Origin: Bacteroides sp. Marseille-P3684 | Lineage (GTDB): Bacteria; Bacteroidota; Bacteroidia; Bacteroidales; Bacteroidaceae | NCBI RefSeq assembly: GCF_900291465.1 | Contig: NZ_LT985808.1 | Coordinates: 2,259,632-2,323,631, forward strand | Direction: 5' to 3' | DNA: 64,000 bases | Shown here: piece by piece, positions 8,596 to 15,545 of the stretch | Layout of the letters: each line of letters begins with the position of its first letter | How positions within the stretch are numbered: position 1 is the first letter of the stretch | Made by a program: the position numbers and the translations under genes | Notes under the pieces: generated by a model | The model's database searches: none | The model's input: only the letters and a program-made list of their open reading frames with translations | What the model was told of the DNA's origin: nothing

Positions 8596-10371
8596 ATGCT
8601 TTACAAAAAGAAGGATAATATTGGGCCCTACACGGTTACATTTCAGCATAAAGAAGGTTCTTATGCTGAAACGTATCGTGTTAAGGATTCTCAAGGCAAA
8701 ACACGTTTCTTGAAACTGATTGATTATTCTAAACTTAATAGACATCAAATAGACGATAATGGACGTGTTGTGGAGGTTGAAATCTCAAAATGTCTCAACC
8801 ACCATAATTTGTGTAGTTATATTGACTCCGGAAGCATATTGGCTAATGGAGGGCAACGAACATATATTGTGACAGAGTTCGTTAGTGGTGAAACACTTGC
8901 TCAGAGAATCATTCGAGATGATGATATCAGTGTTTATGATATTAAAAAGGTTGCTAAAGCTGTGCTGTCGGCACTCGATTCAATTCACAACCAAGACGAG
9001 CCTATTGTGCATGGAGAGGTAACGATTCAAAATGTAATGCTCAATTTAGTAGGAGGTTTGGAGGATTTGAAGTTGATTGATTTTGGACATGCTCGGTTTT
9101 TGAATCAACCACCTGCAAAGCCTAATTTAAATGAATTGAATCCTTTTTATTTGGCACCTGAGAGATTTTCTGGTGTTTGTCAGATACAATCAGATATCTA
9201 TTCTGTCGGTGTAATGATGTATCACCTGCTATATGGAGAGTTGCCTTGGTTTCTTGACATTTCAAGAATCAAAGGTGATAAAGTGGAACGCATTTTAACG
9301 GAAAGGGAAAAACCTCTTAAAATTCCAACAACTGATATTTTTGAGTTGGATGAACAGTTATTAAACTGTATAGTAAAGGCGTTAAGTTATGATGTGGAAA
9401 ACCGTTTCCAAACAGCGCAGGAGTTCATAAAAGCAATTGATGGTGAGATAAAAGTAGAACGCCAGCCAACGTATAGAAAAGTTAAATCAGACGAATCAAA
9501 AAAGGAAGATAATGATGCTAAGCGGTCTCTTTCAAGAAAGGTGGAGGGACCTGGATTCGCAGCTATTGCTGGCATGGATGACCTAAAACGCCAAATGAGG
9601 GAAGAGGTTATAGACCCACTTCATAATCCAGAGGAATATCATAGATATGGAGTGACAATTCCAAATGGAATGTTACTATATGGACCTCCAGGGTGCGGTA
9701 AAACTTTTTTTGCAAAACATTTTGCTGAAGAAGTCGGATTTAATTTCATGCAAGTAACTCCAGCTACCTTAAAGAGCAAATGGATAAATGCGACTCAGGA
9801 AAATATTGCAGCAATGTTTCATGAGGCTGAAGCAAATGCTCCGACCATCATATTTATAGATGAATTGGATGATTTATTAAAGGATCGGTCATTAGCTGAT
9901 GATAAAGGTATGTCTGGCATTAACGAGTTCCTGGCACAGATGGACAGAACTGGTGAGAAGGGTATCTTTATCATTGGTGCCACGAATAAGTCTGATGTTC
10001 TTGATTCTGCTGTATTGCGTGCTGGCAGACTTGAAAAAAAATATTATATTGGAGTTCCCGATAAAGCAGCAAGAGAAGCGCTTTTCAAGTTATATTTAGA
10101 AAAACGCCCATATGATTTTGGTATAGACTATGGATTGCTTGCAGATTTGACACACAATTATGTTTCTGCTGACATACAGTTGATTGTAAATGATGCGTCA
10201 AGAGCTGCTTTAAAGGCGCATAGTAAGATTACTATGGAGTTGCTTCAGAATGCAATTTCAAAAGTAAAGCAATCTATATCTGATAACGAATTAAAAAAAT
10301 ATGAACGTATCAGAGCTATTATGAATGGTGAAAAGATTACGTCCGATAGACCAAGAATAGGATTTAAGTAA
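8596..10371 (+). CDS. Pseudokinase-AAA+ ATPase fusion protein
   Basis: The 591-residue protein has two domains. Residues about 10-285 form a Ser/Thr protein-kinase fold with a glycine-loop-like GSYAETYRV (21-29), the ATP lysine in FLKLID (K40), and APE and subdomain IX-like motifs (YLAPERF, SDIYSVGVMMY). The metal-binding DFG (162-164) is kept, but the catalytic HRD is HGE (139-141), so the base Asp is replaced by Glu and activity is doubtful. After a charged linker, residues about 325-560 form an AAA+ module of the FtsH/Cdc48 type: Walker A GPPGCGKT (363-370), Walker B IIFIDELDD (D422, E423), a GATN sensor and the arginine-finger-like DSAVLRAGRLE. There is no protease domain. This pairing suggests a signal-gated unfoldase that works with the Hsp70. 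The function is inferred. Confidence 0.75.
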   Translation: MLYKKKDNIGPYTVTFQHKEGSYAETYRVKDSQGKTRFLKLIDYSKLNRHQIDDNGRVVEVEISKCLNHHNLCSYIDSGSILANGGQRTYIVTEFVSGETLAQRIIRDDDISVYDIKKVAKAVLSALDSIHNQDEPIVHGEVTIQNVMLNLVGGLEDLKLIDFGHARFLNQPPAKPNLNELNPFYLAPERFSGVCQIQSDIYSVGVMMYHLLYGELPWFLDISRIKGDKVERILTEREKPLKIPTTDIFELDEQLLNCIVKALSYDVENRFQTAQEFIKAIDGEIKVERQPTYRKVKSDESKKEDNDAKRSLSRKVEGPGFAAIAGMDDLKRQMREEVIDPLHNPEEYHRYGVTIPNGMLLYGPPGCGKTFFAKHFAEEVGFNFMQVTPATLKSKWINATQENIAAMFHEAEANAPTIIFIDELDDLLKDRSLADDKGMSGINEFLAQMDRTGEKGIFIIGATNKSDVLDSAVLRAGRLEKKYYIGVPDKAAREALFKLYLEKRPYDFGIDYGLLADLTHNYVSADIQLIVNDASRAALKAHSKITMELLQNAISKVKQSISDNELKKYERIRAIMNGEKITSDRPRIGFK

Positions 10372-10390
10372 CTTTTTAAATATTTAAATT

Positions 10391-10897
10391 ATGAATAATC
10401 AAGATTTACTTTTGAAAACCATTTTCGCATGTATGGCATGTGATGGTGACATTGCACCCGAAGAAATCCAGGTGCTACGAGAGCTAATTACAAACACTGA
10501 TTTGTTCAATGAATTAGATGTTGAAGTTATATTAAAGAAATATGTAGATTCTATCAACCAAGATGGAGTGTCATTTTTGAACAAATATCTGAGTGACGTT
10601 GCTGAGGATGCATTATCGAAGGAAGAACAAATGTGTTTGGTGGATTTAGCTTTTAAGACAATCGAAGCAGATAAACGAATTGAATACTCAGAAGTGAAAT
10701 TCTTCAAGAAAATTCGAGTTAGGCTTTCACTCACAGATGAAGAAATCCTCGCCAAATATCCAGATAAAGAGGACTTTTTGCTTCCAGATATCAATGTTGC
10801 GGACGATCCAGAATGGAATAATGTGACTTTTGCAGAAATCACTTTAAGTCTGGATAAGGACCCCCAAAGTGCTGATAAGGAACAAGAAGCTGAGTAG
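10391..10897 (+). CDS. TerB-like protein
   Basis: This 168-residue protein starts with the TerB signature CMACDGDIAPEEI, in which the DGD (18-20) and following glutamates are typical metal-binding acidic residues. A second, weaker copy, FKTIEADKRIEYSEVKFF, lies about 75 residues later; TerB folds consist of two such helical repeats. The C-terminal 40 residues are acidic and probably disordered. TerB domains are known from tellurite-resistance and phage-defence operons, where they are thought to sit under the membrane and sense or scaffold. It lies 19 bases after the kinase-AAA gene. A link to this chaperone cluster rather than to tellurite resistance follows from context: no TerC, TerD or TerE gene is nearby. 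Confidence 0.7.
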   Translation: MNNQDLLLKTIFACMACDGDIAPEEIQVLRELITNTDLFNELDVEVILKKYVDSINQDGVSFLNKYLSDVAEDALSKEEQMCLVDLAFKTIEADKRIEYSEVKFFKKIRVRLSLTDEEILAKYPDKEDFLLPDINVADDPEWNNVTFAEITLSLDKDPQSADKEQEAE

Positions 10898-10958
10898 TTT
10901 TGTCATTATATCTGTCAAATGATGTATTAGTGTTCAATTTTAAAAGTGTTTTGATATT

Positions 10959-12311
10959 ATGGGTTTTTTCGATATTTTTAGACGAAAGAAAGAGCCAGAG
11001 ATGCCTGAGGCACTAGCAAAGGTTTATAAGTTGTTTTTCCCAGAAGGAAGAGAGCAACAAGTGTATCTGACTAGCCAATTAAGTCAAAAATTAGGCAATC
11101 GTTATAACGAAGATGTAGTTGCAAATAACTATATTTTTGTTTTGACATGTCTTTTTATGGATGAAGATAAAACCCTGAGCACAATTACGGGGAAGGTAAA
11201 ACGTCGTATAAATAACCAGCTGACAGATTCTGACATTCGAATTATCTACAACCATGCTGTAGATAATAACAAGCAGTTGTCACAGACCATTGGCTTATTA
11301 AATGCAATGGAAATGATGTGCAACACAGGAACTGCTGAAGATGTTATGCCGGAAGGCTATGGTGAATTCGGATTAGATATAACGAATCCAGTTCCTATTC
11401 ATGGCGTACCTCAAAATGAAGTGTATCTAAGAAAATTGCGCCTTTCTGACGGTTCAAAAATATCATGGAAAAGGATTGGGTCTTGTAATGCTCCAAACAT
11501 TGAACACATAATCGACAGATATGAAATATGTGATCAATTTGGTAACAAGGTGTGCAATTTGTACTTATGTCCTTACAATAGAAAGACAAGTAATAAAGTA
11601 CCAAAAGGATTTATTTTTGAAGGGCAGAAACCATCCGTGGCTGCTCCTTTGAATAAAAGTTTACAAGGTAAAATATTACCGTCCAAAGGTGTTTCCTATG
11701 CAACAGACGATAATGGCGAGCCACTACTGGTTTTCTATCGTTCATCGTCAAAAGTATTTGTGAATAAAAGAACGAGTAACGATTCCGTAGGATATTTTCT
11801 GAATATAAGACGACCTTTACTCCTGGATGTCACTGGCATGGACAAAATAGAAATACCTCCCATGCCTTCAGAATGTGATGGAATCATCCTAAAAGGTTAT
11901 GGAATAAATAATTCTACAGGATTCATTGTTAGAGATTTCCAGTCACAAACGATGGAAATTCCTTTGGGAGATTCAAATTTGTCAAAATCTCCAGCTACAT
12001 CTTCCAATGAGGCATACCTGTTGTTATTTAGCGCATCATGGTGTGGTCCTTCTAAGCGATTCGTGAAAGAGATTAATGAAGCCGGAATTAACTCTTACAC
12101 ATATATTGATGTTGAACAAGAGGGTACTGAAGATCTGCAAGAGAAGTATAATGTAAGGAGTATTCCTATGACTTTCCTGGTCAAGACAAATGGAGATATT
12201 ATCAACAAATGGGTTGGGTATGATGACGAAGATCCAGGACAGACCCAATTCGTGAATTATATACGAACTTGTGGGTACAATATTATTCCCTATAATGGTG
12301 AGAAGTTATAA
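10959..12311 (+). CDS. Large protein with C-terminal one-cysteine thioredoxin domain
   Basis: Residues about 350-445 are a thioredoxin fold: LLLFSASWCGPSKRFVKEI, then YIDVEQEGTEDLQEKYNVRSIPMTFLV with the conserved cis-proline (IPM). The active site is C362-G-P-S365, so the resolving cysteine is replaced by serine. It could trap substrates as mixed disulfides or bind them without redox catalysis, but it cannot act as an ordinary thioredoxin. The first 340 residues match no family I recognise. They begin GFFDIFRRKKEPE, a short basic hydrophobic start common in membrane-associated proteins of TerB operons, and include a central beta-rich section. The gene is in line with its neighbours and ends 10 bases before the next start. 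Confidence 0.65.
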   Translation: MGFFDIFRRKKEPEMPEALAKVYKLFFPEGREQQVYLTSQLSQKLGNRYNEDVVANNYIFVLTCLFMDEDKTLSTITGKVKRRINNQLTDSDIRIIYNHAVDNNKQLSQTIGLLNAMEMMCNTGTAEDVMPEGYGEFGLDITNPVPIHGVPQNEVYLRKLRLSDGSKISWKRIGSCNAPNIEHIIDRYEICDQFGNKVCNLYLCPYNRKTSNKVPKGFIFEGQKPSVAAPLNKSLQGKILPSKGVSYATDDNGEPLLVFYRSSSKVFVNKRTSNDSVGYFLNIRRPLLLDVTGMDKIEIPPMPSECDGIILKGYGINNSTGFIVRDFQSQTMEIPLGDSNLSKSPATSSNEAYLLLFSASWCGPSKRFVKEINEAGINSYTYIDVEQEGTEDLQEKYNVRSIPMTFLVKTNGDIINKWVGYDDEDPGQTQFVNYIRTCGYNIIPYNGEKL

Positions 12312-12321
12312 TATATATGAA

Positions 12322-12669
12322 ATGTTAGATACACTAAGTATAAAACAGAAAAAAGCTTTGGCTCTTGTCGGTCTGAGTATATTGGGCATTTCATACGGTG
12401 GAAGGATTAGAACAAATGAACCTGATATATATGCTTTGTTCGTGGATTTCTTCTTTGTTGATTCACAAGAAGAAATTTTTCCAATCCTTCAAGACATAGT
12501 CAGTATGAATCAGGACGAGGCTATAGAGATAGCCAAACAGCTAAGCAATCGCGAAAAAGATGAATTCCGTACGTATATGGTTGATGTTGCAGGTGGAGAT
12601 AGTAGAAGGTTACTTGCGCTTGCTTCTTTCATGCAAAACATTGGATTCAATTCTAGTTACTTTGAATAA
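12322..12669 (+). CDS. Small all-helical protein of unknown function
   Basis: This is a 115-residue protein. ATG 12322 is preferred to an upstream in-frame ATG at 12271, which would overlap the thioredoxin-domain gene by 41 bases and add 17 residues of unrelated composition. It has helical segments around LSIKQKKALALVGLSIL and DEAIEIAKQLSNREKDEFRTYMVDVA. The overall pattern, two helical pairs with an acidic centre, recalls small TerB-like or calcium-binding helical proteins, but no key motif is visible and I do not assign it. It lies between the thioredoxin-domain gene and the TIR gene with short gaps of 10 and 17 bases, so it is probably part of the operon and may be a regulator of the TIR protein. 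Confidence 0.55.
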   Translation: MLDTLSIKQKKALALVGLSILGISYGGRIRTNEPDIYALFVDFFFVDSQEEIFPILQDIVSMNQDEAIEIAKQLSNREKDEFRTYMVDVAGGDSRRLLALASFMQNIGFNSSYFE

Positions 12670-12686
12670 AACGCCCTCTAGATATA

Positions 12687-13688
12687 ATGACTGAGACATA
12701 CGATATATTCATAAGCTATTCCAACAAAGACCGTCAATTAGTCCACGAGTATGCAAAGTTCTTGGAGGATTATGGATATAAAGTTTGGTATGATGTCAAA
12801 GGTCTCTATGGCGGTGCTAAATTTGCAGGTGAAATTGCAGATGCCATTGAGGCTTCAAAACTTTTTGTATTCTTCTCTTCCGAAAATTCAAATAAATCAG
12901 AGTGGACAAAAGGAGAGATTTTTCTGGCTCAAAAATATAACAAGCAAATACTTCCTGTACGAATTGATGATTCTGAATATGAGAAGTCTGTAATGATTGT
13001 TTTATTGCCTTTACAATATATTGTTTGTAAGAATGGTGTATATGACGAGTCATTGGCGGAATTACAGAGTGCAATCAGTAGATTCATAGGAGAGCCAGAT
13101 AAGAAGAATTTGTCAAGTAAGAATAACGAGAAGCCCAAACGCCGTTGGGTTAAACAAAGTCTATGGTTCTCTGGCTTTCTATCCTTGTTTTTTGCATTTT
13201 TCATGATGGTTGTTAGTGGTGAGTACATGATAAATGTTTCTCTGTCACTATTCTCAATGACGATTACTGCTTTTCTCTGTTTTCTGGCTTGTTTGTATAT
13301 AGTTCGACTTGACAAATATTGGGATGAACGATCTATGACCATAAATATAATATATTTATTGGGGATGACGTTCTTCTTGTCCTATTCGATTATGGCATTT
13401 GGCTTGTGTTATATTAGTTATGAAATTTTCTCATTGAACTATCCAAGTATCATTTGTGCTGCAATTTCAATTTATGCATTGATAAGGTTGATGAATTATA
13501 AGAAAGTGGGATATATCCTTCTATGGATTTGCGTATTTCTGTTCTCTGTCGGTAGCTATTGGTGGCTTATGCATTCTATAATTGCTCCCATTGTTATTGC
13601 AGTTGTCGGTGCCATTTGTATGCTTTTACTCACAACTATATTAAAGCAAAAACACAATGGTACTTCAATGTGGAGCAAGTTGTCTTAG
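12687..13688 (+). CDS. TIR domain protein with C-terminal membrane helices
   Basis: Residues 1-135 are a TIR domain: YDIFISYSNKDRQLV (beta-A and box 1), GYKVWYDVKGL, AIEASKLFVFFSSEN, then SEWTKGEI, where E77 occupies the place of the catalytic glutamate of NAD-cleaving TIRs, followed by ILPVRIDD. After a basic linker (KPKRRWVKQ) the rest holds about six hydrophobic helices from residue 157 to 318. Bacterial TIR domains in defence systems such as Thoeris and CBASS hydrolyse NAD or make nucleotide signals. A fused membrane domain would place this activity at the membrane or act as a pore. It is the likely effector of the operon; the trigger is unknown. Whether it has NADase activity cannot be told from sequence alone. 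Confidence 0.8.
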   Translation: MTETYDIFISYSNKDRQLVHEYAKFLEDYGYKVWYDVKGLYGGAKFAGEIADAIEASKLFVFFSSENSNKSEWTKGEIFLAQKYNKQILPVRIDDSEYEKSVMIVLLPLQYIVCKNGVYDESLAELQSAISRFIGEPDKKNLSSKNNEKPKRRWVKQSLWFSGFLSLFFAFFMMVVSGEYMINVSLSLFSMTITAFLCFLACLYIVRLDKYWDERSMTINIIYLLGMTFFLSYSIMAFGLCYISYEIFSLNYPSIICAAISIYALIRLMNYKKVGYILLWICVFLFSVGSYWWLMHSIIAPIVIAVVGAICMLLLTTILKQKHNGTSMWSKLS

Positions 13689-13716
13689 CTCCATTACAAA
13701 ATGAATATTACTTGAT

Positions 13717-14025
13717 TTGATTATGATTGTTAAGTTTTCATATCTAATATTATCGGCATTATTGTTGCTATGTCTTGCTCCGATGCCTTATGGGTATTAT
13801 CAATTAGTGAGGTTTGTCGCAATGGTATTATTTGCAATCTATGCATATAACTATTGGATTAAGGAGATTAAACCATTGGCGATAACCTTTGGTGCATTGG
13901 CGCTGTTGTTTCAGCCTTTTATTAAGGTCGCTCTTGGCAGAGCGATGTGGAATGTCACAGATGTCGTTGTTGCACTTGGACTGATAGGGTTATACCTATA
14001 TGAAAATAATAAGGTTAGCAACTGA
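13717..14025 (+). CDS. Small integral membrane protein (DUF6804-like)
   Basis: This 102-residue protein has three or four hydrophobic helices (YLILSALLLLCLAPMPYGYY; FVAMVLFAIYAYNYWI; LAITFGALALLFQPF; VTDVVVALGLIGLYLY). The LxPxPYGYYxxxR pattern and helix spacing match small bacterial membrane proteins that I associate with DUF6804; that label is from memory and tentative. It lies 28 bases after the TIR-membrane gene and is the last plus-strand gene before a convergent minus-strand gene. It could be a partner or an antidote of the membrane TIR protein, but nothing in the sequence proves this. Confidence 0.6.
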   Translation: MIMIVKFSYLILSALLLLCLAPMPYGYYQLVRFVAMVLFAIYAYNYWIKEIKPLAITFGALALLFQPFIKVALGRAMWNVTDVVVALGLIGLYLYENNKVSN

Positions 14026-14050
14026 GGTAGGTTAAAGATAGCCCTGGTAT

Positions 14051-14701
14051 CTATTCCCCTTTTTCATAAGTTGCGGGTTCTTTGCCAGTGAGTATGTCGA
14101 CAAAAACCTTAACCCTTGCAAAATATTCGCGAACATATGTCATAAGTGCCATTTTTGATGTGGGATCAGCAGCATTGTAGCCCTTAATGTCATGTACTTC
14201 AAGTCCAAGATATTCTGTAAGATAAATAGCTCTTTCGTTATGGAATCTTTGTGATATAACTACAAAGCTGTGAATATTAAATACCTTTACAGCTCTGACC
14301 ACTGCATCAAGTGTTCTAAACCCTTTTCCATCCAAGATGATGTCATTGGTATCAACTCCATGAGCAATGAGAGAATCTTTCATACATTCAACCTCATTTA
14401 CTCCGTCAAGGCTGTTTTCATCGCCGCTAATGAGAATGTGTTTTATTTTCCTTGCTTTATAAAGATGTTCTGCTGCTTCGATGCGGAACTTGAAAAATTG
14501 ATTCTGCCTTCTTCCGATTCTTGTCTGAGGTGTTGTCCCCAACAATAAACCATATTCGGTAGTTGTCACTTGTTCAATGTCAGAAAACAGCTTTCCTTTA
14601 GCGTTGTTCACTATGATTATATTACATACCAGTATCGAAGTAAGACATACAACACCAATAATAGCGTAAGCATTCGGTAAACCACGTATTTTCGTCTCCA
14701 A
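14051..14701 (-). CDS. SanA/YdcF-like DUF218 protein with IS66-derived start
   Basis: This is a 216-residue membrane-anchored DUF218 protein: an N-terminal helix (AIIGVVCLTSILVCNIIIV), then EYGLLLGTTPQTRIGRRQNQFF, HILISGDENSLDG, a catalytic-region-like DSLIAHGVDTNDIILDGKGFRTLDAV and VVISQRFHNERA. This family (SanA, vancomycin sensitivity and envelope barrier; YdcF) has no settled biochemical role. The first 12 codons (14666-14701) lie inside the terminal inverted repeat and subterminal DNA of the IS66 element, so the native start was lost and the present ATG comes from the element. The fold from residue 13 on looks intact. Whether it is expressed is uncertain because the native promoter is cut off. 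It converges on the TIR operon with a 25-base gap. Confidence 0.7.
   Translation of the reverse strand: METKIRGLPNAYAIIGVVCLTSILVCNIIIVNNAKGKLFSDIEQVTTTEYGLLLGTTPQTRIGRRQNQFFKFRIEAAEHLYKARKIKHILISGDENSLDGVNEVECMKDSLIAHGVDTNDIILDGKGFRTLDAVVRAVKVFNIHSFVVISQRFHNERAIYLTEYLGLEVHDIKGYNAADPTSKMALMTYVREYFARVKVFVDILTGKEPATYEKGE
14666..14687 (+). repeat. IS66 left terminal inverted repeat
   Basis: This 22-bp sequence starts GTAAGCATTC and is the perfect reverse complement of 17175-17196. Confidence 0.9.
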
Positions 14702-14737
14702 CTTCCATCATTAACTTTACGTCCAAAAAGCCAAGTT

Positions 14738-15115
14738 ATGATGACACGAGAAGAAGTGGTAGAGATAATGAACTACTGCAAAGAGCACAAAATGACTTAT
14801 AAGTCAAGACTGGAGGAACTCAATATCCCTGTATGGCGGTTTTATGACAGCAAATCCCGTTATGCCGCCGAGCAATCATCTGGTAAAACGGCTCAAGGTG
14901 AGTTTATCGAGCTTCCGCACAGCGGATCTTTTGTTCCGGTTCCTTCATTTGCCGGAACGAGCGGACGTAAACAGAAAAGTATACCGGCCACGCCAAGCGG
15001 ATTGAAAGAGATAGAAATACGTACCCCGGCCGGTAGTGCCATACGTATCTGCGGTGAACTGAACGACAAGGAACTGCATTCAATCATCCAGGCCTGCAGC
15101 CATGTTCAGCCTTAA
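14738..15115 (+). CDS. tnpA: IS66 accessory protein TnpA
   Basis: This 125-residue first gene of the IS66 set has an N-terminal HTH-like region (EEVVEIMNYCKEHKMTYKS, VWRFYDSKSRYA), a proline/glycine-rich linker and a short beta-rich end (IRTPAGSAIRICGELN). IS66 TnpA is required for full transposition together with TnpB, but its biochemical action is not known. It overlaps the start of tnpB by 14 bases, the usual arrangement that couples their translation. There is no sign of damage in this gene. Confidence 0.8.
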   Translation: MMTREEVVEIMNYCKEHKMTYKSRLEELNIPVWRFYDSKSRYAAEQSSGKTAQGEFIELPHSGSFVPVPSFAGTSGRKQKSIPATPSGLKEIEIRTPAGSAIRICGELNDKELHSIIQACSHVQP

Positions 15116-15468
15116 TGACAGTATGCGCTATCTGTTGTATAACCGCCCTACTGATATGCGCAAAAGCTTTCATACTCTCAGCGGTATCATCACCGACGCC
15201 ATGGGTCAGGACCCCTGCAGCGGCAATGTGTATATTCATAAACCGTGCCCGTGACCGCATAAAGCTCCTGCATTGGGAGCCGGGCGGCATGGTGCTGTAT
15301 TCCAAACTTCTGGAAGCCGGTACCTTAGGCAAGCCTGATTCTGTCAACGACAATGAGGTCTGTGCAAATATAGAATGGCGGGAACTTGTCATGATAGTGG
15401 AGGGTATCATGGAAGCCCGCGACTCCCGTCGCACGAGACTTGAAAACCTGCAGAAACTTCGAAAATAG
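15102..15468 (+). pseudogene. tnpB: IS66 accessory protein TnpB, frameshifted
   Basis: From ATG 15102 the frame reads MFSLNDSMRYLLYNRPTDMR, which is the conserved TnpB start, and continues to GNVYI, where it breaks into HKPCP and a stop. The rest of the family sequence, FINRARDRIKLLHWEPGG to the natural end at 15468, continues in the +1 frame. The break is at about 15234-15236, in a run of T residues, and fits a loss of two bases. The later part is also open from an ATG at 15115, but that start would read the wrong frame through the conserved N-terminus. TnpB is essential in IS66 elements studied, so the element is probably inactive unless ribosomes slip here. Confidence 0.8.
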
Positions 15469-15545
15469 TGTCGTTTTCTTACTCTGTTTGCTTTTGTATG
15501 TCATTGGATTTTAGTATATTTACATTGTGAAACAATGAGATACAG

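Noticed and set aside
10391..10897. Tellurite-resistance operon
   Set aside because: Only a TerB-like protein is present; no TerC, TerD, TerE or TerZ relatives are in the cluster.
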